NCBI RefSeq assembly: GCF_050947335.1
Contig: NC_134988.1
Coordinates: forward strand, 9,672,001-9,736,000
Source: Megachile rotundata
Taxonomy: Eukaryota; Arthropoda; Insecta; Hymenoptera; Megachilidae
Length of the DNA stretch: 64,000 bases
Direction of reading: 5' to 3'
Of this stretch, positions 11,001-24,078 are shown one piece after another. How positions within the stretch are numbered: position 1 is the stretch's first letter; each line of letters begins with the position of its first letter. The notes under the pieces are model-generated. The model was not told the DNA's origin. It was given only the letters and a program-made list of their open reading frames with translations, and made no database searches. Both the position numbers and the translations under genes were made by a program.

Positions 11001-12382
11001 ACCTTGAAGCACCCTATGAAGGTCATATAACAATTTTTAACAAATAACATCTCTACCCGAATCGATTCTTTGGAGCATCCTAAAGACTATCAAATTTGAG
11101 TTTGACATTGTCCTACTTTTTCACATAGACCCAAAGGATCGATCCGAGTAAAGAACACCATGCAACTTTGTTAAAAAAGTGTATTTGTCACTGATCATTG
11201 TTACAGATAGTTAACGATCAGTTACGTTGGTTAAAGTACTTGTTGAACGTTGAATCAATCCCGAAACAGGTGATCGAACACACGGACAACGTGATCGCTC
11301 AAGAGACCGAGGAAGCTGTCGCCGCTCTTCAAGTAGTCTCCGTGGTATCCTTGCCACCGGTTGGTTCCACGCAAACCGTGGAAACGTCTAGTCCGGACCC
11401 AAGTTCACCGTCCCTGTCTCCGCAGCCTGCCGACATGGTATCAGAGGAGATCAAAGAGGAGGAAGCCGGATCGGAGAATCCGGAGATGGTCGGGTTCAAT
11501 CCAAGCCAGGTGTTCACCGCGATCGAAGAACCGACGACCGCGGATTCCTTTTCATCCAGTCACGTCACGTACGCCGCTAGTATAGGGGATTTCAAGAATC
11601 AGTCACCAGAGTACATCACCAGCAGCCCCACCAGGCCGTTTTCACCCGACGCGGAGCCGCAGCGGTTATCCAGCGTCTTGGAGGCGGCGATGAAAGCGGA
11701 ACCGAAGGTCGAAGTTGAGAGGTGTGCATTCTTAAAACTGCGTTTATAGCGAATTATAGCAGAATAGTCTTATGTAATTGTTATATAACTGGAATGGTTT
11801 TGTAACTTTCGAGGTGTCTTTTTGTTTTCGGTATATCATTATAAAGCTGCGTTTAGCAGTGTTATGTAACAAGTTGGTAGATGATAGTTTTACAGTCGTA
11901 AATATGAATCAAGTTTCTAAGTTTTCATATTTCATGTAACATCAAAAAGTTATATAGTTCATTATTCTGACTTTGAGAATCGTTGAAGAGATCACTGTAG
12001 AGCAAGTGTATAATAAATATTTCTATATGTTTGTAGGTTGCCATCGCCATCGAACACCCTGGACGATGGTTCTCCCCAGGCGAGGCTGTACCTGGCGAAC
12101 ACCTCTCGACAGAACCTGGAAACGATCGTTGAGGCGATCCGCCATCTCGAAGGCGACCATCTGTTCAGCGACGAGCCAGCGCAGGACGTGCCCCTGGCTT
12201 TGACCAACAAACAAGCGAGCGCCGTGGCCTCCAACAATAAATCGTCCAGCACGACGAGCAGCACGACGACGTCGTCGCAGACGGTGGCGAAGCAACGGCT
12301 GCTCCAAGCCGAGTTCCTCCAGTTTCACAGGCAACAGCAATCCCAACAGCGACCTGGCGTGATCGTGGTGAAGCATTCGTGA
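8078..12382 (+). CDS. crp: Transcription factor AP-4 (bHLH-leucine zipper), last four coding exons
   Basis: Exons: 8078-8228, 10245-10510, 11207-11721 and 12037-12382. They join in frame to 425 codons plus TGA, and the first codon in view is the Ala of AAILQQTAEYIYQLEQEKTQ. AP-4 is a nuclear factor that dimerises and binds CAGCTG E-boxes; the Drosophila orthologue is cropped. Visible parts are HLH helix 2 running into a leucine zipper, a basic KKRKPE stretch, a second zipper-like helix (VVELRRQLERERHARMHLEK), the conserved MYPE/LYPE-like block, a long Ser/Pro/Glu-rich linker, the conserved LETIVEAIRHLEG helix, a Gln-rich tail and a terminal VIVVKHS. The basic region and helix 1 are missing from the window, so this is a 3' partial gene. 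The 1.9-kb intron between the first two exons here holds two repeat arrays. The last donor could be at 11722 or 11724; only 11722 keeps frame with the next exon. Confidence 0.95.
8335..9140. repeat. 16-bp minisatellite in an AP-4 intron
   Basis: The unit is GGAAATTTGAGAATTT or GGAAATTTGAGAGTTT, about 50 copies. On the minus strand it gives a 300-codon open frame made of a 16-residue repeat (48 bp is three units). It lies wholly inside the intron after 8228 and is not coding. Confidence 0.95.
9240..9660. other. Unique GC-richer island in an AP-4 intron
   Basis: A block of non-repetitive sequence between two arrays, with a 105-codon plus-strand open frame from 9339 that has no recognised domain and no good splice sites around it. 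It contains GATCGATCGGATCG. Uniqueness inside repeat-rich DNA suggests a conserved intronic enhancer, but this is inference. Confidence 0.4.
9851..10016. repeat. 19-bp array of GCCAT (PHO/YY1-type) motifs
   Basis: Nine units of CGGCCATTTTGTTGGTAGT start every 19 bp at 9851, 9870, 9889 and so on to 10003. Eight of nine keep GCCAT; unit 2 has GCCAG. GCCAT is the core bound by Drosophila Pleiohomeotic and by its vertebrate counterpart YY1. It lies in the AP-4 intron between 8228 and 10245. Confidence 0.92.
10550..10765. repeat. 30-bp TGATCA-rich tandem repeat in an AP-4 intron
   Basis: GATCACCTGATAAATGATCG recurs at 10668, 10698 and 10728 (30 bp apart). More degenerate TGATCATAAGT and TGGTCACAAGT units precede it from 10550. 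TGATCA palindromes are frequent. No coding value. Confidence 0.8.
10766..11206. other. AP-4 intron remainder with a nuclear-receptor-type site pair
   Basis: AT-rich intron sequence. TGACCTTGA at 10999-11007 (reverse of TCAAGGTCA) and AAGGTCA at 11019-11025 are extended half-sites of the FTZ-F1/ERR type. No exon is seen apart from the acceptor at 11205-11206. Confidence 0.5.
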
Positions 12383-14290
12383 TCGAAAGGCGCGTCGCGA
12401 TTAGCAAACTGAACGCGAGCTCACCGCGGCGAACTCGCCTCCGCTCGAGAGTAACGAACAATTGCCGCGACGCGGAGCAGAGGCGTCGAAACGGGAAGAA
12501 ACGTAGCCCCTGAAGAGTGCGTGTTACGTAGGATCGGATGCACAAGGATTACTATCTTTCCGCGACACACAGTTTACGTTCTCACCGTGGACACTCGAGT
12601 CGGAGGCTCCTTCGAGGAACCAACCAGGCTTCCTCGCGTTCGGCGTGGCCACCGGCCGATTCGAGTCGGTGTCCGGTCGGTGTTTTCGTATGTTCCTACT
12701 GCCCGGTTGTCCGTCTTCGTTTCGTCCCGACACCGTTCCTCGACAGGGTCGTCATCGCAATCGAGTTTGTAAACGGTCGCGGTTGAAACGAAGACAGAGC
12801 TCAACGTCGAAGCTCGCCGCCGAGTCGTCGATACGTTTCCCTCTCTCACCCCTGTAAACCTCCTTTCCCTCGTCCGATCCCTTGTAAAATATAGTTTTCC
12901 TCTCGATTCACACCGTCGAATCTCTTCTTTCTTTATTCGAGAGCTCCCTCTTTCGAAAGATTCTCCTCTCTACCCTTCCCGTCCCACCGGATCAGACTCC
13001 AACAGCAGCGCCCCCCTTCGAGAGGCGGGCTACTTCTCGTGTTACGAGGCAGGATTTTCGTTTCTTTTTTCTGTTTTTTTTTTCTCTGTAGACTTAAGGC
13101 GATTTGCTACCACGATTAAATAATTATTCCTAGATCGTAAGGCTGCGTATGCTGTATCGTACCGATGTATACACGCGTACACACGATATATACGTATATA
13201 GACGAGAGACGCGTTGTGGTACGCTCCTCCCCCCAGAACCCCACCCCCTCGCGAAAGTATATATATAAATTTATATATACATATATGTATGTGTGTATAA
13301 GTGTATATGTATATATAATGAACATAAATACTTATTTACATTCTTTTTTTACATTGTTACGAAAGGACAAAAGAGCATTCGTGGAGAGGATTTTTGTTTT
13401 TCGTCGCTAGCAGACAAAGAGAGAACCGAGAGACGATTACAGAATCGAGAAAGACCGCGGACGCGGTACATGTACCCATTACGCATTACATATGTATATG
13501 TATTAATATGTACGTACGCGTATCGTGCACACACACACACACACGCCGTCGCATGCTTAATATTTGACACACATTAAGATGCACCGATTCAGCGAGGTCG
13601 CGACGCTTCGAAGAGGCATTTCTTTCGTTGGCCCGTCAGAGAGAATCAAAGGACGAGAGAGAACATTTTCGCCGTTTAATCTGTGCCAAATATCGAGTAA
13701 TCAGATTTTTGTTCCTTCGTAGTTTAGTAGATAGATGGCAGGCGCCGTGATCGGCAGATCGGTACATCAGGCGTGAGACGAGATCGTTCAACCCCTTTCG
13801 CGATTTATCCGGCATGCTTCACGACGCTTCGTCGGCTCGCCAACTTTTTCTATCGCGCGTACACTTTTTTAACGACACCAACCCCCCAGACCCCTTCCTA
13901 TCCCGATCTCAAAACAAATATGAAACGCAGAAGGCTGAAACACTGGGAGCAATCGCCGCCCATCCCCCGTTTTTTGGTGATCCTCGCAGGACACGTTTTT
14001 CTACGCGACCACGTCGAACGAGCGCACCGTTTTAGGCGTTAAGATCGAGATTCGGAGTCGAAGATTTTTTCGTGCCTTTCGAGGGGAGGAACGATCGTTT
14101 CGGCAGGGTCGAACGAGATGGACTGATCGGCCACATCTCTCTCTCTCTTTATCTATCTCTCTCTCTCTCTTTTATGTTACGCACCGACATTTTTCTTCTT
14201 ATTTAGAATCATTCGACGCGTTTTGGAAATCTCTGATGATCGATATATGTAGAGAATGTGCCAATAAAATGAATACAAAATATTTACCCC
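12383..14290 (+). other. crp: Probable AP-4 3' UTR
   Basis: Follows the AP-4 stop directly and is more GC-balanced than the surrounding intergenic DNA, with no gene-like frame. It contains TGTATATA at 13308-13315 (Pumilio-type), a (CA)n stretch near 13530, CTCTC/GAGAG runs at about 14138-14170 and a candidate poly(A) signal AATAAA at 14263-14268. The 3' end is inferred; an earlier or later end is possible. Confidence 0.5.
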
Positions 14291-17200
14291 TTGCCTTCCT
14301 TGAATCAGTTATCTCAGGGAGAGGTAACCTAAAGATTTTATCAGGAGTTAACTCGAATTTCGTTTTAAACGAATATTTCTGCTTTCGGTTACAGAAAATG
14401 AATAATCTGTTTAATTGGTAAGGCAAGGAGTTAATATCGATAAAAATATGACCAGTGTTGAGAGCCATTTTGAGCATTCGTCATGTTTAAAATGGACGAT
14501 GTAATAACCTAACCTACGTTTGTTTTAACTGCGAGTAATAAAGGATATGTACGTTTTGTGGACACATTCTGCATCGTCAATATTTCAGGATTCTCAGTAT
14601 TTACGATACTGAAACATTGGTAATATTTGCGCTGGCATATCGTGAATTTTGGAATTTGAAGGTTTGGGAAATTGGAAGTTAAAAATTTAGTAACTGGGTA
14701 ACTAGAAAATACGGGAAGCATTTTGTAGTTTAAAAATGAGAAAACAAATGAACAGTTTCGTAATTCCAGAATTGGTGAATGTAGGAAGTTTGAGTATTTG
14801 AAAATACTCAAAGTCAGTGTCTAAAAATATTAGTACTGAGAATATACTCCGGAGGATCTTGAGATATTGCAAATATATTGATCCTCTAAAATCTCCATTA
14901 CGACAATCGATGAAAACGGACTGATATCACCGACGATTAAATTCTCCTAAAATCAATAGCAGGCATTGATCTTTCTTTTCTATTTTCGAACGATGCGCGT
15001 ATGCGAATATGCCTATGATCGACTAAGTTTCAGGGCACGCGTTCATATACGGACAAAGAACGAAAACAGGCATACGGTTAAGCGAAGTTTAGTTAACGTT
15101 TAGCGTTTATAGATAACGTAGGAAGTGTTAGCCAAGTACACGATCGAAATACAACCAAGTTATTAAATATTGTCTATCGGTATGATAAATGTGAACGCTA
15201 ATCCGTAATTGTACTGTGTGTATATAAACTACTATAGCGACGTTCCGAGGAAACGTACGGCGAAATAAGCTTTCTGCGAAAGGCGAAAAAAAGAAAAGAA
15301 ATAGAATGGAACGTTTCTTCGTACCTGTGGTTCTCTCGCGACAGACAACTTTTTCTATCACGTGTTCATCGTTTTTCTACGATTTTCGACGTTTTTTCCG
15401 CTCCGTTTATCGTGACGCGACCAAATATCGAGGCAAGCAGGTACGAAACAACTTTCCGTGATTTTCTATGTAGGTAAACTTAAAATTCCGCAAAAAAAAA
15501 CAAGTGTAATTAACGAAACTTTGATATATTATCGTACTTTTGGGTGAATGGGCCACCAAAAATTGTTGATCTTTTTCTACGTATAGTGTTCGACGAGTCT
15601 GAAAGTGTTTCAAGAAAACTTGTTTTGCTATTCGTTAGCAAGTTATTTGTGAAAACCGTTTTTAATCAATCAGATCACTTTGACGCCATTTTATTTATTG
15701 ATACAACATACCTTGTCTATCTTATTTAAGAATAAATTTTTTTCTCAAGTGTAATGAAGAAACCTCTATAAAAATTGTTCTTTCTTTTTTTATAAGAAAA
15801 CTCTTATTACTATGTATTATAGTATGAATCTTCAATAGAAAATCAAATTGATTTCTGTAGAAGTACTTTGCACTTGAGAACAAAAGAAAGGAAAATAAGA
15901 AAGGATGACATGAATGAGAATTAAGGAAAGAAAATGTATTTAACTTGCACCAAAATGTTTGTCACAAGACCCCGTTTAAAATCAGTGACTCCTAGCTAGA
16001 CAGAAACCAATATGGCGTCGAAGTAACCTGACGTTAGTTTTAAATAATGCAAACAAATAACTCGTCGAATGCTAAAAGTATCTGTAAAGAAAATTCGACA
16101 ACTTCTGGTCTCTCAAAACAGAGCCCACTTTCGAGAAGATCCTTTTTAAGGATAACGCGTACAAATTGCAATCTCGATGTCGATGTTCGCGCGAGGACGC
16201 ACGAGGGCCTAAGAAGTCGAGACGCGAGTTTCCCATTATTTCGTTTCTACTTCCGTTCTTTCATTTTCTTTTTCTATGTACGCGTAAAAAAGAATTTTGA
16301 ATCTCGCCTTTCTTTGAAACTTTCTTTTTCTTGCTTTCCGATTAAACCGCGTGTATGCGCGCGATCGATCTCCCCTCTTTCGGCTCCGAATGCGTGATCA
16401 CGCGTACAAGACAAATTTAAAAATAATTCTCGACGCGTCATTCGAACTCTGTACGAATCCCGAGAATCGTTATCGAACAGAACCCCAGAGCTTAACAGAG
16501 TACCGTTCTGTTCCATAATTTAGACGTTAAGCTAATTCGTATGTAACGACGATTAAATTCGATACCGTGTTTCTTCCTGCAGAATTGTTCGAATTTCTCC
16601 GTTGTGAATTTAATCGTCGACGCGGCGAGTAACGCGTCGGGATGTAAAAATATTTCAAGCGCTTCCATGTACACGTGGACGAGCGTTACGATGTATACGA
16701 GAATATTGCGCGCATACATTGCGTCTAATTATTAAGAAGAAAAAAAGCAAAAAAAACTATACAAACACATCATGCGTACGCATTTACACAGAATTACTTT
16801 TACGAGCATTTAGACTCTACGATTTTAGAGAAGAGCCTTAACCTTCCTAAGGCTTCGTGCAACTCGATCGGAAATTGTTCTGTTTTTCTCTCTCGTTTCG
16901 GACGATTTTGTGCGCGCGTATATGATAAGGAAAAAGAAAAGAAAGAAGCGAAACAGTTGAGACGAAGCTCTTAGGGATGCTAAGATAGACTGTAAGTTTG
17001 TGAGCTAGTGCGTGGATGGGCCCCGTCATGCTTTTCTTCCCTAAAACGCGTTCACTTGTATTTTGTAAAAAGGCTTTAAACGAACGGAATTCCATGCCTG
17101 GTTCATTTTGTATTTATTGGTAGTAGGTAGACCAGTAGAATTATAAATTTCATTGATTTCTGGAATACACGTCGGCGTAACAACGATTAACGTATATCTT

Positions 17201-17575
17201 TTTTTTTCTATGAATACCAACACAAAATAGATTCGAAGATTTTCTTCGTTCACCCAGATTTTTCAATTTGCACCACGTACGGGTCCAAAGTTGAACGAGA
17301 AGAAAAAAATATAAAAAACATAAAAAAAAAGGAGAGAGAAATAGAGTGACGAATGAAAAATGACGGATTTTCGAGTGGTGCTTCGGACGAGAATTATTTC
17401 GAGCGCGAACAAATGAATTAGGTGTAGTTCGACTGGGGATGTGGAGGCTAACTATGAATGAGGACAATTTTAGGGGCAGGAATTTTACACTATTTTTTTT
17501 AGTGTGATTTGGAGACTTTTAGATTTGGGAAGGTTTGATTTTTATGGAATTCTTTGGATTTCTTAATTTACTCAT
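14291..17575. other. Intergenic DNA, no gene seen
   Basis: Mixed AT-rich and moderately GC-rich unique sequence. Open frames here are short, hydrophobic or low-complexity, and none resembles a known family. AATAAA near 14535 could belong to a longer AP-4 3' UTR. GCCATTTT lies at 14463-14470 and 15685-15692. Confidence 0.5.
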
Positions 17576-17579
17576 TTTT

Positions 17580-18370
17580 TAATTTTTTTATTGACAGATT
17601 GTTCAATTGTTAAGTTGTCAAGTTGTCAAATAAATAAATTGTCAAATTGGTAAATTGTCAAATTGTCAAATTATCAAGCTGTCAAGTTATCAAATTGTCA
17701 AATGATATAAATTGTCAAGTTATCAAATTGTTAAATTGTCAAGCTGTAAAGCTGTCAAGTTGTCAAATTGTCAAACAGTTAAATTATCAAATTATGAAAC
17801 TGTCAAGCTGTTAAGTTATCAAATTGTCAAATGATCAAATTGTCAAGTTGTCAAGTTATCAAATTGTTAAATTGTCAAGCTGTAAAGCTATCAAGTTGTC
17901 AAATTGTCAATTTATCAAATTGTGAAACTGTCAATTTATCAAATTGTGAAACTGTCAAGTTGTCAAATTGTTAAATTGTCAAGCTGTCAAGCTATCAAGT
18001 TGTCAAATTGTCAAGTTATTAAATTGTCAAGCAGTCAAGCTGTGAAGTTGTCAAATTGTCAAGCTGCCATGTTGTCAAGCTACCAAATTGTTAAATTGTC
18101 AAGTTGTCAAATTGTCAAATTATCAAATAGTGAAATTGTTAAATTGTCAAATTGTCACAGTTGTCAAGTTGTCAAATTGTCAATTTATCAAATACTGAAA
18201 TTGTCAAATTGAAAAATCATAAAATAGTAAAATTGTCAAGTTGTCAAATTGTCAAATTGTCAATTTATCAAATACTGAAGTTGTCAAATTGAAAAATCAT
18301 CAAATAGTGAAATTATTAAATTGTCAAATTATTAAATTATCAAATTGTCTAATTTGCAAATTATCAAATT
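17580..18370. repeat. 8-bp minisatellite, AATTGTCA type
   Basis: Nearly continuous units of AAATTGTC or AAGTTGTC with CTGTCAAG and TTATCAAA variants; the base period is 8 bp. It keeps a 100-codon open frame (a Leu-Ser-Asn/Cys-Gln repeat) that is an artefact. Confidence 0.93.
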
Positions 18371-21180
18371 TTTAAATAACAAAGTTTCTAAATTACCAAC
18401 TGATTAATCTCTAAATCTCAAACATTAAATTCACCAAATTTTTCAAATTCTCAAATAATAATTTCTATGTAAACATGCAATATGTAGTGACATATCTTCC
18501 CCCACAAAATGTCGCCATTTTCTCTACAGTAGCCTACAACATCCCCAGTCCAAAACGGAAACAGGAAAAGGTACAATCGAACAGCCACTTCGGAATTCGT
18601 TTTCCCGGTAAAAAAAAAACGCAAAGGACACCGTTATCACCGCGACAAGAACCGAGGCTCGGTTTTTTTCTTTTTTAATCGTTGACTATATATAAATTAT
18701 ATATACATATATATATAGAAAATATATACACGAAACAATGGCTCCTATAACTTCTTTACACTTCGCGTCAAGAGAGGCGAAGGAAAAAACGAATAAATGG
18801 TAAACTTAAAGGAAAAAAAAAACACTGGTTGCTAGGGAAACGCTATATAAGTAGAAGAAAGGAGGATCGAGAGGAGGATGTCGAGGAAGAACGAGATAAA
18901 AATAAAAAAAAGAATCCTTTTAACGTTTAGGCGAGCGTGGCTGTGCGGATAGCGAGTGACTATGAATTAAAATTAGAAAACGAGAAGTTTATTGAATAAG
19001 GATAATTTTTCGTTTGTAACTCTTTTCGCGGCAAATGGCGACTGAAAGCCACCCCTCTCAAAAAAAAAAAAAAAAACAAAATACAAATATTCTGAAAAGA
19101 ACGAAATTCTCGCGTACAAAGTTTCGAAAAGGAGAGAGGGTAACGATCGCACGATTACCGTGATTATTTTTCTATCACGCTTCCGGTCGCCACGTGCCCG
19201 AAGAGAACCTTCGGATAACAAGAAAGAAGTACACTGTGCATAGCGTTAAGTCTAAGGGTGATAAAAATGCGGCCACAGTGTTTCGCGTGTGTCGAGAGAG
19301 ATAAATGTGCGAGGTTTGATCGTCGCGAAAGATAAATCGGAGAGCAAAATGGTAGATAGCGTATCCGGAAGATCGCTGGTTCCGGAAATTCTTGTTTTCG
19401 AGAACAGAACTGAGTAGCGATCAGGAGGAGGGGTGCGAGAGTGAATATACTGCGATTTGGTTTAGCCTGTGTGTTTGTAATTCGTAGATCGTTTCTGTTT
19501 TTTTTTTCTTCTTGTAAAATATAACATTCTTTTTCTCTTCTTACGAGGTTCGGAAACTCTACGCTACGCGATCTGGTTGGGCATTATTCGCGGTTTTGAA
19601 CGAACGTTTCGGAAATTTTAATCGTGGCGATCTTGTGAAGATCGATCGAGACGATGTATGTAATTAGTTGCACCGTCCAATGTAAAATCGTGAGATAGAG
19701 ACGAAGAAATAATGCTAGAAAGATCGCAAAGATTCGCGAAGGGGACATTGTAACAGTATTATCGGTAGGAAGATTCTTTTTTTATCGTTTATCGACTGTA
19801 AATTAGAAGTCGCAGTGAAACCTCGATCGATGTATGTTATTTATTGTTAATTTTTAGAGGTTGTGCATCTTCTCTTATTTTAACAAACTTCGGAATCAGA
19901 AATTCGAATCGAAGCAGTAGTCTCAAGTCTCGCTATATGGCCCTCGAGCAAATAGAGTCTCGCTATATGGCTCTTTAACAAATACTGAAGACTATATAAA
20001 CATAACTCCTTTCATTCAGTGATACAATCATTTATTTAACTGCTAAATTTATAAAAAACTTACTAACTTAAATTTTGTTCTTTTCATTTGTATAAACATA
20101 AAAATTAAAAAAATGGAAATTTGTAAAAATTGTAAAATTGTCAAAAAATACACAGAGACATTTACAAAGTAATTTTGCGGTTAAAATGTTTAAAAACAAA
20201 TTTGACCTGATGTCGAAATTTTGAAATAAAAATTGAATACGATCCGAAGTTTGAGGTTTTAAAAAATTTGGAAGTTGCACAGCCTATCCGAAAAAGTAGC
20301 TTCTTATTTTACGGAAACTAACAAAGACTTTTAATAAACGTTAACGAATCGTGACAGTTCAGACATGCGATATCGAATTTTTCGTTTTTGTACTTTTTAA
20401 TTATTGATAAGCGCTGCGAGAAGTTAAACTAAGTATGTTATCCGTTGTTAAGACTACTATATTCAGGTCCAGTCTTTTATGATTCACGCCGAAACTGTTC
20501 AGAATAAAAGAGCATACAGAAAACTACAAGTTTAATTTTTTAATTTTTACTCGATAAATATTGAGGAATCTCGAGGTTTTACTGCGACAGGAGCAACGAG
20601 AGGTCGTCGAAAACATTGAAACGTTCTGATGGGAAATGGAAATCGTCCGAATTTTCATTAGATATCCGTTCAATTGATAAGAAGAAAAAACAGCGAAGAG
20701 AAAAGAAGAAAAAGTTCCTCAAGTTCAAGCGACGTTTGCCTGGCGCATTTGCATTTCCGGAAAAGAATGCCTTTGCACGCGGTAAACGCCGCCTGCATCA
20801 AGTAAACACAGACTGCCATTGAGTTGAATGTACTCGTTTGTAATCGATTCGCGTAACGAAAGGGAAGAAACTGATAAAACAGCCCACGTGTGTGCGCGTG
20901 TACGTGCGTGTACGATGAATGAGTGACTAAAATCGTTTCGTTGATTTTTATCATTTATTACGTAACGGCAACCTGCATATTTTTAGGAGAAATCATTGAT
21001 TCGATCGATACGACATTTTGTGCGATTTTTATCCGGAATTTTCGGCGCATTTGTATATTTCTTTATTATTTTGTTATCGTTCGGAGGTTACTGTGTCGAT
21101 GGATCGATAATCGTTCAGATGAATGGTAGCGATTTTATCGTTAACGTCTATTTATTTTTTATTTAAATTACAAAACGGAT
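18371..21180. other. Intergenic DNA, no gene seen
   Basis: Unique sequence with several moderately GC-rich stretches (18840-19780, 20580-20900) and no recognised coding frame. A 32-bp direct duplication built on GTCTCGCTATATGGC lies at about 19923-19988. GCCATTTT lies at 18514-18521. Confidence 0.5.
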
Positions 21181-21905
21181 ACATGAGTTTGTTTAGGTCT
21201 TTTTATTTGAACTTCGAACCTAACCTTAACCTGATGCAGAATTTTATTGTTCATATTTTGTTTGAACTTGAAGTTTCATTTGATGTAATTTTGTAAGTTT
21301 ATTGCTTGAATTTATTTATTTTCACTTTAAAGGTATCTTAAGATAATTTTGTCGTTTGAAGATATTTATTGTGAAACTTTGAACTTGCAGTCTAACCTAA
21401 CTTGATACACAATGTAATCTATACACAATTTAAAATCTATTCATTATTGTCAAATTTTCAACTTGGAGTCTGACTTGACTTGCTACAAAATTGAATTCCC
21501 TAAAATCTGTTCATTATTGTCAAACTTTAAACTTGAAACCTAACCTAACTTGATACACAATTCAAGATTAAAATTCTATTTATTATTGTCAAGTTTCCAA
21601 CTTGAAGTCTAATTGAACTTATTACAAAATTTAATTACATAAAATCTGTTTATTATTGTCAAACTTCAAACTTGCAACCTAACCTAACTTGATACACAAT
21701 TTAATATTTAAAATCTGTTTATTATTATCAAATTTTCAACTTGAAATATCACTTAACTTGTTACAAAATTTAATTACTTAAAATCTGTTTATACTTGTCA
21801 AACTTTAAACTTGCAACCTAACCTAACTGATACATAAATTTGCTATGAAGGTGAAACTTCAAACCTAACCTAAAATGATACATAACTCCATCATTCAGGT
21901 TAGAT
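21180..21905. repeat. 139-bp higher-order repeat with CCTAACCTAA motifs
   Basis: Half-units of about 69 bp alternate. Type A carries CCTAACCTAACTTGAT at about 21391 (TCTAACCTAA), 21539, 21678 and 21817. Type B carries a degenerate GTCTAATTGAACTT at about 21470, 21607 and 21745. A-to-A distance is 148, then 139 and 139. CCTAACCTAA is two copies of the insect telomere unit (TTAGG) in reverse. Confidence 0.8.
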
Positions 21906-23405
21906 TATCCTTGTCTAAATTTACCCTAACCTTAAACACAATTTTAACAGTAAATTCTATTAATTTTTAAAAGAAGTTGCTAGTTTAATTAACTCGATAC
22001 AAAGAATATTTATAAAATTACATATTGCACTCATAAAGTTAAATATTGTATTTAACTTATTTAATGTATTTTAACAATATCTTAACGATATTATCGACAT
22101 TTATCGATAACAGCACCTCTGAACGTCGAACGCTCGAAACATTAAATCACGATTTAATACTTGATTTTCGAAATCGCACAACGGAGAGAATACTGTCGTA
22201 ACGATATGTCTCGTTCTCTTTTATTTTCTTTTCTTTTATTTCGATAAACTATAGATAGTTTGTAAGAATCTTAGAATTCTTAAGATTTGGTTTTGTAATT
22301 GATACCGCATCAGGGGAGGAGGATGATTCCTCGAACGTTTTCTTTTTTCTCAATTTTATTTATTTCTTTTTCGATAACGATTATTTCTGTTAACACGTTC
22401 GCGAAACGGAGAGAAAATATGAAAAAAATAAATTTGCAATGGTACAGCAGTGTTTTGGAGATTTCTTGATGACGCGATCCTTCATTATTATTTATAATAA
22501 TTTATTTAACACGTTTGCTATCATTCTACTAGAGATTTAGGCATCAGTAATAATTTCTTTTTATAAAATAATTTTAATAAAATCTTACTGCATGTTATCT
22601 AAAGTGTAGAGTAAAATTTGCTCAAGTGTGAGTTCATTTTGAAGAAAATTGAATTTAAACATTTTGAGAAATGTTTGATTACTACGTTTACTAATTTAAA
22701 TTTACGTTTATTGATTTTTGTTAATTTTTATCCACATTTATGAATTCATTTTTGAATCTGTTAAATTATTTTTTATTAATTTTTGAATCTGTTAAATTAT
22801 TTTTTATTAATTTTTAAATTTGTTAATTTATTTCTTTATTAATATTAACTTATTAATTTATACTTGTTATTGTATCTAATTTATTGTTAAGAAGCTTATA
22901 TTTACTGTAAGTAAATTTTTATAAAAAATTTTAAAGAAATTTAAAATTCAATTTTTTTCAAAGAAGAACAAATATTATTCTACATTTTTAATTCACTGTT
23001 GCATTTAAATTTTAACATCTTCCTTCATCAACAAACAAACAATTTACATAATAAAAATAAAAAATCGAAGTTAGATTTATATAATATTGATAGCAAACGC
23101 GTTAATAAAACTGCCAACAATTTAACTGTTATTAATTTCTATTTCGAATTAACAAAATCCCTAAAAAGTACACATTAACAACAAATCTATTATTTTCGTT
23201 CGATCTTATCGCAACAGTATTCTTTCTCACCGATGTGCGAGAAATAAAAATTGAAGGGTGTGTTTGCGTGTGTGTTCGGAGATTTATTTGCATACTGCGT
23301 GTCCATCGTAGATCGAATTCAATGATCGATGCATTCTTATCGAATTTACAGGACATTCAGTGCCAATGATCGTAGGAGAAACAGTTCATAGAAATTTAGG
23401 CAAAT
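21906..23405. other. AT-rich intergenic DNA
   Basis: No gene seen. A 38-bp duplication around TTTTTGAATCTGTTAAATTA lies near 22750-22830. The rest is low-complexity AT-rich sequence with a short unique block at 23180-23400. Confidence 0.5.
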
Positions 23406-24045
23406 CATGAGCGTAGTTCAATTATCAGGGGGTTAAATTTATTTCAAGATTTTCATCTCAGTTTAAATTTATTTTTACAATATACAAATGGAGAATTTTT
23501 CATTTATTTCTGTATACAGGATATTTAATTTATTTCTGTATACAGAATATTTTATTTATTTTTGTATAAAAAATATTTCATTTATTTCTGTATACAGAAT
23601 ATTTTATTTATTTTCGTATACAAAATATTTCATTTATTTCTACATTAAAAATATTTCATTTATTTCTGTATACAGAATATTTCATTTATTTCTACATTAA
23701 AAATATTTCATTTATTTCTGTATACAGAATATTTCATTTATTTCTATATACAGAATATTTCATTTATTTCTGTATACAAAATATTTCACTTATTTCTGCA
23801 TATAAAATATTATTTAATACAGCCATAATATAATGAGAGGCACAGTTCAATATTTTTCCTTCAGAACGAAGACGTGAGAAATTTTCTCTAGAGGGTTGAA
23901 AATTATATTTACAATATACCATCACAACCGTAATTTAATTTATCCCTCAGGGTAACAGAATTCCATTTTCCTCCACAGCAAGAAGCAAATTTTTGTCTCT
24001 TCAGGGAGTAGGTGCCTCATTTCACCCCCTCTGACTACGCTCATG
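23406..24045. mobile_element. Probable non-autonomous TIR element with an internal tandem array
   Basis: CATGAGCGTAGT at 23406-23417 is perfectly inverted at 24034-24045, followed inwards on both sides by CAG(A)GGGGGT-type sequence, so each end has roughly 25 bp of imperfect inverted repeat. The inside (about 23488-23815) is a 26-27-bp array of TTTATTTCTGTATACAGAATA. There is no transposase frame. Flanking 8-mers AGGCAAAT and AGGGACAC match at 5 of 8 positions, too weak to prove a target-site duplication. Confidence 0.55.
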
Positions 24046-24078
24046 AGGGACACACGTGGTTTTAGCAATCGAAAGAGC

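Noticed and set aside
16441..16480. TTCGAACTC-like stretch considered as a tRNA T-loop
   Set aside because: No matching acceptor, D-arm or anticodon arm at the needed spacing.
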